Shown here piece by piece: positions 59,778 through 64,000 of a stretch of DNA of 64,000 bases (positions within the stretch are counted from its first letter, which is position 1; each line of letters begins with the position of its first letter). Under the pieces are notes generated by a model. The model searched no databases. It saw only the letters and a list, made by a program, of their open reading frames with translations, and was not told the DNA's origin. The translations under genes were made by a program, and so were the position numbers. Source of the DNA: Larkinella terrae (GTDB lineage Bacteria; Bacteroidota; Bacteroidia; Cytophagales; Spirosomataceae); the NCBI RefSeq assembly GCF_009668025.1, contig NZ_WJXZ01000015.1:248001-312000 (forward strand). The letters run 5' to 3'.

Positions 59778-59900
59778 ATCTGATGGTTTTCAATGGTTAA
59801 ATGGCTAAAAATGGTTAAATGATATCAATGGCTGACGGGATAAAATGGCTCATAACCATCTAACCATTTTTAGCCATTCAACCATCCGGCCATTCAAACA
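59778..59900. repeat. Word palindrome in the ppx-rpsU divergent gap
   Basis: Words ATGGTTTTCAATGG, TTAAATGGCTAAAAATGG and AATGGCTGACGG to about 59850; then complements AACCATCTAACC, TTTTTAGCCATTCAACC and CCGGCCATTCAAAC to 59900. It stops 20 nt before the rpsU -33 box. Confidence 0.8.
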
Positions 59901-59919
59901 ATCATTTCGCACAAAACTA

Positions 59920-59950
59920 TTGGTTTTTTCCTTCCAGAAACATACCTTTG
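59920..59950 (+). promoter_or_regulatory. Promoter of rpsU
   Basis: TTG (59920-59922), 20-nt spacer, TACCTTTG (59943-59950), a full match; 39 nt before the ATG at 59990. Confidence 0.85.
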
Positions 59951-59989
59951 CAATCCGTTTGGTATCAGAAAATTAACGAATTGCAGGAT

Positions 59990-60187
59990 ATGCTTATCAT
60001 AAACGTCAAAGAAAACGAGTCAATTGACAAAGCCCTCAAGCGCTTTAAGAAAAAATTTGAAAAAACCGGCGTATTGCGCGCCCTACGTTCCCGGACTGCC
60101 TTCCAGAAACCGTCGATCAAACGTCGTCAGGAAATTCTGAAAGCGGTTTACCGTGAAAAAATGTACGGCAGCAACAGTGAAGCATAG
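59990..60187 (+). CDS. rpsU: 30S ribosomal protein S21
   Basis: 65 residues from ATG 59990 (MLIINVKENESIDKALKRFKKKFEKTGVLRALRSRTAFQKPSIKRRQEILKAVYREK). The upstream in-frame start (59948) would overlap the -7 box and is not used. S21 helps in 30S initiation; in Bacteroidota it is tied to the anti-Shine-Dalgarno being masked. A Xer recombinase gene follows after about 100 nt, a usual neighbour in this phylum. Confidence 0.95.
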   Translation: MLIINVKENESIDKALKRFKKKFEKTGVLRALRSRTAFQKPSIKRRQEILKAVYREKMYGSNSEA

Positions 60188-60287
60188 TCTTTAGGACAGT
60201 TTTCCGAAACAGCATGGGTTGGCAGTAGGCATTCGCTTACTGCTTTTTTTATGGTATCTTGTTCTGAATTTCCAGTCTCCGCGCCCT

Positions 60288-61175
60288 ATGGTTTCGCTTT
60301 TTCTTGAACACATCCGCTACGAGAAACGCCTGAGTCACCATACGCTCACGGCCTATCGCATTGATATCGACCAGTTTCAGGATTACCTCAAAAGTCAGTA
60401 CGAGCTGGAAAAACCCGAGACGGCAACTTTCCACCAGATTCGGTCGTGGATTGTCAGCCTGGTCGAAAGCGGTTTGGACAAGACGTCGGTGAATCGGAAA
60501 ATTGCGACGCTCCGTAGTTTTTTCGGATTCATGCTCCGCCGGAAAGTGATTGAAACCGACCCAATGCTGAAAGTGTCGGCGTTGAAAACCAGCAAAAAAA
60601 TACCGGTTTTTGTCGAGGAAAAGCCGATGGAAACGCTGCTGGACGATGTCGATTTCCCGGACGATTTCAAGGGATTGCGCGACAAGCTGGTGCTCGAACT
60701 GTTATACGGCACCGGCATCCGGCTGGCCGAACTGGTGGGGCTCAAAATGGCCGACGTGAATCTGTACGAAAAAACCATCACGGTTTTGGGCAAACGCAAC
60801 AAACACCGGATCATTCCGGTTCCGCCCCCGCTGTTTGCCCTTATTCAACAATACCAGCAAACGAAAGAATCGGAATTTGAAGGCAAAGCCGACCCGGTTT
60901 ACCTGATTCTGAGCGACCAGGGCGTCAAGGCATATCCGGTTCTGATTCAGCGAATTGTGAAGCGGTATCTGGGATTGGTCACGACGCTTGAGAAGAAAAG
61001 TCCGCACGTGTTGCGCCATACTTACGCAACGCATTTACTCAACCGGGGCGCCGATCTGAACGCCATCAAGGATTTACTGGGGCACAGCAGTCTGGCCGCT
61101 ACGCAAATTTATACGCACACGACCATCGACAAACTCAAGAAAGCGTACAATCAGGCGCATCCCAAGGCCGGGTAA
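60288..61175 (+). CDS. Tyrosine recombinase XerC/XerD-like
   Basis: ATG 60288 (MVSLFLEHIRYEKRLSHHTLTAYRIDIDQF); the upstream frame looks non-coding. 295 residues. The N-terminal SAM-like core-binding domain covers 1-90; the catalytic domain holds Arg in GTGIRLAEL, Lys in LGKRNKHR, HVLRHTYATHLL (HxxR), LGHSSLAATQIYTHTTI (His, Tyr nucleophile). Length and match fit the chromosomal dimer-resolving Xer proteins, so XerC is likely. No integrated element is visible around it. Confidence 0.9.
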   Translation: MVSLFLEHIRYEKRLSHHTLTAYRIDIDQFQDYLKSQYELEKPETATFHQIRSWIVSLVESGLDKTSVNRKIATLRSFFGFMLRRKVIETDPMLKVSALKTSKKIPVFVEEKPMETLLDDVDFPDDFKGLRDKLVLELLYGTGIRLAELVGLKMADVNLYEKTITVLGKRNKHRIIPVPPPLFALIQQYQQTKESEFEGKADPVYLILSDQGVKAYPVLIQRIVKRYLGLVTTLEKKSPHVLRHTYATHLLNRGADLNAIKDLLGHSSLAATQIYTHTTIDKLKKAYNQAHPKAG

Positions 61176-61176
61176 G

Positions 61177-61207
61177 TTGGCAGTCGCCGATCTGCTTACT
61201 ACTTTTA
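61177..61207 (+). promoter_or_regulatory. Promoter of eboA
   Basis: TTG (61177-61179), 20-nt spacer, TACTTTTA (61200-61207), one mismatch at the last base, ending 4 nt before the eboA ATG. The start of transcription would then fall inside or near the start codon, so the mRNA would be nearly leaderless. Confidence 0.45.
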
Positions 61208-61211
61208 CGCC

Positions 61212-61964
61212 ATGAATGCTCCAGCCCTTTCCGCCACCCTGCTCGATCTGATTCGGCAACAACCCGAGGCCGAAAAAGCCGTTGCCTACCTGACGCAACA
61301 GGCCGACACGTATCGCAACACGCCGACTCAGGCGGTTTTTTACCGCGTTTTTACGGCTCTCCCGCGCTTTGTTGGCAAACAGACGATTATCGTTTCGCCC
61401 GAAAAAAATCAGGAAATACAGGCTCTACGGCCCGGTTTGACGGTCGATGGCTGGTCGCTCGACCGGCTGGCGCGCGTCTGGTGGTTGCGGCAACTTTCTT
61501 CGGATGATCCGGCGGTTTATTCCAGCACCATCGAAAACCTGTTTCGGGCGGCTGAAATGAATGAGCTGACGGCTTTGTATTCAGCCCTGCCCGTCCTTGA
61601 TTACCCGGAACACTGGCGGTTTCAGGCCACCGAAGCCGTGCGGAATAACATGGGACCGGTGCAGGAAGCCATCATGTTGCACAATCCATATCCGGCGGAA
61701 CAACTGGACGAACCAGCCTGGAATCAACTGATCATGAAGGCTTTCTTTACCGACAAACCAGTGGAAGAGATTACCGGTTTTGAAGAACGCACCAACGAAA
61801 AGCTGGCCCGAATCGCCATTGATTACGCCCAGGAACGCCGGGCGGCTGGTCGCACCATTCACCCGGCGTTGTGGACGCTCGTCAAACCGTTCGTAACCGA
61901 CAGCAATCGGGCCGAACTGGAAGAACTTTTCCGTATCCACGGACCAGCGGGCGCTTCCGTTTAG
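61212..61964 (+). CDS. eboA: EboA-domain protein
   Basis: 250 residues, helical repeats. WWLRQLSSDDPAVYSSTIENLFRAAEMNELTALYSALPVLDYPEHWRFQATEAVRNNMGPVQEAIMLHNPYPAEQLDEPAWNQLIMKAFFTDKP matches EboA proteins of Bacteroidota and cyanobacteria. The ebo cluster (eboA-F) is linked to export of metabolite precursors to the periplasm, for example scytonemin precursors in Nostoc. The EboB-like TatD gene is in the same direction at 63634, but two minus-strand genes lie between. Confidence 0.8.
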   Translation: MNAPALSATLLDLIRQQPEAEKAVAYLTQQADTYRNTPTQAVFYRVFTALPRFVGKQTIIVSPEKNQEIQALRPGLTVDGWSLDRLARVWWLRQLSSDDPAVYSSTIENLFRAAEMNELTALYSALPVLDYPEHWRFQATEAVRNNMGPVQEAIMLHNPYPAEQLDEPAWNQLIMKAFFTDKPVEEITGFEERTNEKLARIAIDYAQERRAAGRTIHPALWTLVKPFVTDSNRAELEELFRIHGPAGASV

Positions 61965-61982
61965 TCCGCGGATACGTCTACG

Positions 61983-62663
61983 TTACAACCATCGATACGA
62001 CAAACCGACGGAGAACAACAGATTGCTGCTGTTTTTCAGCTCGTTATATTTAAAAAATACGTTCTGATACTGCGCCTGGACTTCACCACCGAGGTTGCTG
62101 TTCCTGCCAAACTGAAACTTAGCGCCGACCGCCGGGGCCAAAACCGCCCGAATACCCGTCTTCTGATCGACCAGCGTGCCGTAATATTTGGCGTAATCAA
62201 CGTAAGCACCACCGGCTCCCAATTGCAGATACGGCCTGAAAACCGACTGGATATTATTCAGATAAACTGATCCAATGGCCAGCAACGGCACGACGTTCAG
62301 TGATCGGGTTTGGACCGCCGAGATTTCCGAACCATCGTCGAAGGTGTACACCTGGCGCGGCAACCGCTCACTCACGTATTGCTGGCCAATCCGCGCACCC
62401 ACCGAAAACCGCCCCGGAAACATGGCTTCCACCGCCAGCCCAAAATTGCGGTTTCCCGTTTTGTCGATGAAATTCTGCTGGCTACCCATCGGTAAACCGA
62501 CGCCGTAAAAAACCGTCGCCCGGCCCGACACGAAGCGTTCGTAAAGTGAATTATTAAAGTTTTGGGAGCGCTCTTTCATTTCCCGCTCCTCTTTATCCGA
62601 CTGAGCCACCGCACCCAGCGCCCAGATTAGCCCCAGCAAGCTAAATATGATTCTCTTTTTCAT
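61983..62663 (-). CDS. Outer-membrane beta-barrel protein
   Basis: 226 residues; signal peptide MKKRIIFSLLGLIWALGAVA. A charged linker (SDKEEREMKERSQNFNNSLYERF) leads to a barrel of eight or so strands: FGLAVEAMFPGRFSVGARIGQQYV, FRPYLQLGAGGAYVDYAKYYG, LLFSVGLSYRWL. It ends in an aromatic residue region (YRWL), as barrels do. Function unknown. Its stop lies 18 nt from the convergent eboA stop. Confidence 0.78.
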   Translation of the reverse strand: MKKRIIFSLLGLIWALGAVAQSDKEEREMKERSQNFNNSLYERFVSGRATVFYGVGLPMGSQQNFIDKTGNRNFGLAVEAMFPGRFSVGARIGQQYVSERLPRQVYTFDDGSEISAVQTRSLNVVPLLAIGSVYLNNIQSVFRPYLQLGAGGAYVDYAKYYGTLVDQKTGIRAVLAPAVGAKFQFGRNSNLGGEVQAQYQNVFFKYNELKNSSNLLFSVGLSYRWL

Positions 62664-62686
62664 GGTTCTCGTTAGAAAAAAGATAC

Positions 62687-62723
62687 GAGATGTGAGACAA
62701 GAGACTTTTTTGTCTCACATCTC
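62687..62723 (-). terminator. Palindrome GAGATGTGAGACAA, terminator-like
   Basis: 14-nt arms 62687-62700 and 62710-62723 are perfectly complementary. On the minus strand the stem is followed by TATCTTTTTTC. It lies directly after the DUF4136 gene on that strand. The nearby TGTCTCTACTCTTTTGTCTC repeats the same word. Confidence 0.75.
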
Positions 62724-62729
62724 CTGTCT

Positions 62730-63380
62730 CTACTCTTTTGTCTCTTTTAAATACGTTGACTGATCGAACACTTTGGTAATAATGGAATCAACGGACGTTT
62801 CGTCGAAGATGCCGTTGCCACGAATCTGGGCTTGCCACACAACGTTCAGCTTCTGATCGGCGGTGTTGGGGTTCTTCAGATCGATCAGTTGGATCAACCA
62901 GTAGGTGTCACTTACCTCGTAAAATGAATAATAGCTGGGATAATACGGACTATAACCGCCGAAGCCGCCCAGACCGCCGTAGCCCCAATAATCCAGGTAA
63001 TACGCGGAATACGGATTTGAGGTAACGCCCACGTAGCTATTGTTGATTTTCATAACGGCGAGGCCCAAATCCGGATTGGTATTCCGGTTCACGCGCTGGT
63101 AGCCCAGTCCGGTCATCGTTTGCGCCAGTTTATCCAGCACGCGCTGGTCGAGGGTCGACATCGATACGGTTTGCCGGTCATTCACCATTTCCACCACCGA
63201 GTCCGGCAGGCTGTACGTTTTATAGTTCGCAAAATTGACCGAACGGTCGTGATTGGTAATAAAAACCTGGCTGTCTTCCGGCGTCAGGTCGTTGAGCGGG
63301 TCGGGTCGGCAGGAACTGACTCCACTTCCAATCCCTCCACAAATGCTCGCCCACAGCAGAATCTGAAATACGGTTTTCAT
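62730..63380 (-). CDS. DUF4136-domain lipoprotein
   Basis: 216 residues; lipobox GVSSC gives lipidated Cys24. FANYKTYSLPDSVVEMVNDRQTVSMSTLDQRVLDKLAQTMTGLGYQRV is the DUF4136 start (the FANYKTY motif); NPDLGLAVMKINNSYVGVT and a Tyr/Gly-rich segment (YYLDYWGYGGLGGFGGYSPYYPSYYSF) follow; VWQAQIRGNGIFDETSVDSIITKVFDQST ends the domain. A small envelope lipoprotein of unknown role, common in Bacteroidota. Confidence 0.88.
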   Translation of the reverse strand: MKTVFQILLWASICGGIGSGVSSCRPDPLNDLTPEDSQVFITNHDRSVNFANYKTYSLPDSVVEMVNDRQTVSMSTLDQRVLDKLAQTMTGLGYQRVNRNTNPDLGLAVMKINNSYVGVTSNPYSAYYLDYWGYGGLGGFGGYSPYYPSYYSFYEVSDTYWLIQLIDLKNPNTADQKLNVVWQAQIRGNGIFDETSVDSIITKVFDQSTYLKETKE

Positions 63381-63581
63381 GATGTTGAATTACTTTTTAC
63401 TTAGCTTACTTTTTAAATAAATAACGATAAATGCATCGTTTTTGATTAACCAAACGGTTTTGGATTCAGTTTTTAATTAAAATCTAATGGGGTACCGATC
63501 GACTTGTTTCGCTTTTTTGAGTATGATTCGCTTTGAAAAATCTTACCTAAAGAAAAACACGGGCTAAAGTCAACGGGCACG

Positions 63582-63612
63582 TTGCAACTCGGTTGAAGCC
63601 CGACTACCTTTG
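63582..63612 (+). promoter_or_regulatory. Promoter of the EboB-like gene
   Basis: TTG (63582-63584), 20-nt spacer, TACCTTTG (63605-63612), an exact match, 21 nt before the ATG at 63634. It shows that the second ebo segment has its own promoter. Confidence 0.8.
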
Positions 63613-63633
63613 CTTTTTAAAGCCGATAAACCC

Positions 63634-64000
63634 ATGAGTTTTTTAGATACAGTACGCGGGATGAAGTTTTTTGACATGCACGTTCACATGACATCCCGCA
63701 CCACCGATGATTATCAGGCAATGGCCGACGCCGGGATTGTGGCCGTGATCGAACCGGCTTTCTGGCTCGGACAGCCGCGCACGGGCGTCGATTCATTTCG
63801 CGATTACTTTGCCAGCCTGGTGGGCTGGGAGCGGTTTCGGGCCTCCCAGTTCGGCATCCGGCATTATTGCACCATCGGCCTGAACTCCAAGGAGGCCAAC
63901 AACGAAGCGCTGGCCGAGCAGGTGATGGAAATTCTGCCGTTGTTTATCTACAAGGAAGGCGTGGTCGGCGTCGGCGAAATTGGTTTCGACGATCAGACTC
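63634..64000 (+). CDS. EboB-like TatD-family hydrolase, partial
   Basis: Starts at ATG 63634 and is cut by the right edge; 122 codons seen. FFDMHVHMTSRTTDDYQAMADAGIVAVIEPAFWLG carries the metal HxH (His16, His18); FGIRHYCTIGLNSKEANNEALAEQVMEILPLFIYKEGVVGVGEIGFDD includes the Glu of TatD enzymes. This is the TatD version found in ebo clusters (EboB). With eboA at 61212 it shows that the ebo cluster goes on to the right. The substrate is not known. Confidence 0.82.
   Translation, partial: MSFLDTVRGMKFFDMHVHMTSRTTDDYQAMADAGIVAVIEPAFWLGQPRTGVDSFRDYFASLVGWERFRASQFGIRHYCTIGLNSKEANNEALAEQVMEILPLFIYKEGVVGVGEIGFDDQT

Noticed and set aside
60288-61175. Integrase of a mobile element
   Set aside because: The protein matches housekeeping Xer recombinases, follows rpsU as in many Bacteroidota, and there is no tRNA, attachment repeat or phage gene near it.

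Overview
The window looks like a chromosomal segment of a Bacteroidota bacterium, most likely a Cytophagales member of the Spirosoma/Larkinella type. The signs are a SusC/SusD pair, Bacteroidota-type promoters (TTG or TTTG, about 20 nt, then TAnnTTTG) in front of many genes, few Shine-Dalgarno sequences, many exported beta-barrels and lipoproteins, GC near one half, and the rpsU-xerC pair. The genus is inference. I saw no tRNA, rRNA, CRISPR array, prophage or intact insertion sequence.

Layout. 1-3.2 kb: a MocR-type regulator (cut by the left edge) diverges from an EamA exporter across an operator-like palindrome, followed by a metallo-hydrolase. 3.4-9.3 kb: a ceramidase-like protein, an OmpR/HisKA two-component system, a small membrane protein and a SulP transporter. 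9.3-20.7 kb: two duplicated beta-barrel proteins, topoisomerase IB, MTA/SAH nucleosidase, a DUF421 operon, a lone TolC, a YtcJ-type amidohydrolase lipoprotein, a voltage-gated channel, an M48 peptidase and an AT-rich acyltransferase. 20.9-26.2 kb: an exported SAM-hydrolase-like protein, an acetylxylan-esterase-like protein, a GH20 hexosaminidase and a ROK regulator. 26.4-29.4 kb: a methionine operon (O-acetylhomoserine sulfhydrylase, then metX) behind a SAM riboswitch and a clear promoter. 29.6-37.9 kb: a Tat-exported Gfo/Idh/MocA protein, a DciA-like protein, a GT87 / polysaccharide deacetylase / GT2 operon, an LD-carboxypeptidase, a four-helix-bundle (IVP-like) gene and an M20 peptidase. 38.2-46 kb: a SusC/SusD/lipoprotein operon, an SMP-30-like lactonase, an SDR and a MarR regulator. 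46.3-48.8 kb: an arginine deiminase-citrulline hydrolase pair. 48.9-54.3 kb: a suf operon (C, D, S, E, DUF59) with no sufB next to it and with a RelE/ParE toxin-antitoxin pair inserted between sufS and sufE, then a bacilliredoxin. 54.5-61.2 kb: a Wzi-like protein, a dipeptidase, an SDR, a thioesterase, a Ppx/GppA phosphatase, rpsU and a Xer recombinase. 61.2-64 kb: an ebo locus, with eboA separated from an eboB-like TatD gene by two genes on the other strand; the right edge cuts eboB.

The most unusual structure is not coding. About a dozen intergenic gaps hold long self-complementary stretches built from a few short AT-rich words repeated imperfectly on one arm and complemented on the other. 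They lie in convergent, divergent and same-strand gaps, including inside the suf operon, so they are not simply terminators. The other main leads are the toxin-antitoxin pair inside suf, the split ebo locus, the IVP-like gene flanked by inverted repeats, and the nested 206-bp palindrome beside it.
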